A DNA stretch of 64,000 nt, taken from positions 445,501 to 509,500 of the forward strand of contig NZ_JAFCKF010000004.1 of the NCBI RefSeq assembly GCF_018130545.1, in the 5' to 3' direction. This stretch comes from Bradyrhizobium tropiciagri (GTDB taxonomy: Bacteria; Pseudomonadota; Alphaproteobacteria; Rhizobiales; Xanthobacteraceae). Position 1 is the stretch's first letter, and every line of letters begins with the position of its first letter. This document shows, piece by piece, positions 63,643-64,000 of this stretch. A program made the translations under genes and the position numbers. The notes beneath the pieces are model-generated. The model saw only the letters and a program-made list of their open reading frames with translations, was not told where the DNA came from and made no database searches.

Positions 63643-64000
63643 TCATCTCGTGGCCAAGGCGAGCAATGTCGCCTCGACAATGCGTTCATAGCCCGTGCAG
63701 CGGCAGATATTCCCGGTCAGCGCTGCCCGGATGTCGTCGCGGCTGGCATCCGGCCGGGCTGTCAAGAGATGCGTCAGGCTCACCACCATGCCTGGAAAGC
63801 ACATGCCGCATTGGACGGCATCGCTGGCCTCGAGCGCGGTCTGGATACGGTTCAGTGCGCCGTGCGGCGCGAGGCCTTCGACCGTGTGGATCTCGCGGCC
63901 ATCGGCGAGCGCGGCGGGCACCAGGCACGACGGTGTCGGCTCGCCGTCGACCAGCACCATGCAGGCGCCGCAAAAGCCTTCGCGACAGACCGGTTTCGCG
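63643..64000 (-). CDS. (2Fe-2S) subunit of molybdenum hydroxylase, partial
   Basis: The 5' end lies outside the window; 119 codons are present. The first cluster starts CREGFCGACMVLVDGE, and the second is VQCGMCFPGMV ... GNICRCTGYERIVEA, matching CoxS/XdhS-type subunits. The stop at 63643 is 15 bases before the molybdopterin subunit, so both form an operon, and this subunit passes electrons from molybdenum to a flavin partner. Confidence 0.95.
   Translation of the reverse strand, partial: AKPVCREGFCGACMVLVDGEPTPSCLVPAALADGREIHTVEGLAPHGALNRIQTALEASDAVQCGMCFPGMVVSLTHLLTARPDASRDDIRAALTGNICRCTGYERIVEATLLALATR

Overview
The window is high-GC alphaproteobacterial DNA and looks like a free-living or root-associated member of the Bradyrhizobium group (Nitrobacteraceae). 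The evidence is gene content (SciP next to a fliF-fliG-fliH-fliN-flbD operon, a GCG_CRPN-type small secreted protein, a DUF3309 protein, a PmtA-like methyltransferase) and several intergenic inverted-repeat families of a kind seen in that group. This assignment comes from reading alone; no database search was run.

Layout. 0-5 kb: a TetR regulator divergent from a small membrane protein, an FMN-dependent alpha-hydroxy-acid oxidase, an orphan MCE-domain protein, a DMT exporter and a small HTH protein. 5.4-8.6 kb: a quorum-sensing cassette, luxR divergent from luxI, with a cytochrome P450 and an 86-residue protein overlapping in line behind luxI. 8.6-20.4 kb: mostly chromosomal backbone: ybaK-like deacylase, purA, a PiT phosphate transporter behind a good Pho box, a cyclic-nucleotide-binding protein, small secreted proteins, an AraC regulator and msrA/msrB. 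20.6-28.7 kb: a RecD-like helicase, a luciferase-like oxidoreductase, and a compact sulfonate-sulfur operon (two binding proteins, SsuD, SsuC, SsuB, flavin reductase). 28.8-30.2 kb: an orphan small protein and an AT-richer HNH nuclease gene that looks transferred and truncated.

30.3-35.9 kb: the basal-body/switch operon fliF-fliG-fliH-fliN-flbD read leftwards, with sciP (CtrA inhibitor) immediately upstream. 36.4-42.4 kb: an alpha/beta hydrolase, a Gly/Ser-rich protein with a 114-residue tandem duplication, an OpgC-like membrane acyltransferase, a small conserved-looking ORF and an AraC regulator. 42.8-45.1 kb: a second flagellar block (fliK, flgD). 45.5-48 kb: mnmA, a PmtA-like methyltransferase, a secreted Pro-rich protein and tRNA-Met(CAT).

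48-50.6 kb: an AraC regulator followed by decayed genes: the first codons of a thiolase, a frameshifted 2Fe-2S (IorA-type) subunit, and a 3' piece of eutC joined directly to it. 50.7-61.3 kb: a sugar-uptake and oxidation locus with two complete ribose-type ABC importers, an OprB-like porin, a divergent ROK repressor and an aldose-1-dehydrogenase-like SDR. 61.3-64 kb: a molybdenum hydroxylase large subunit and its 2Fe-2S subunit, which runs off the window edge. I infer that the ROK protein controls the importer on its left and possibly the dehydrogenase on its right, giving periplasmic capture, uptake and oxidation of an aldose.

The most interesting system is the luxR/luxI-P450-86aa cassette. 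The overlapping genes suggest that a P450 is co-produced with the signal synthase and may tailor the signal or its precursor.
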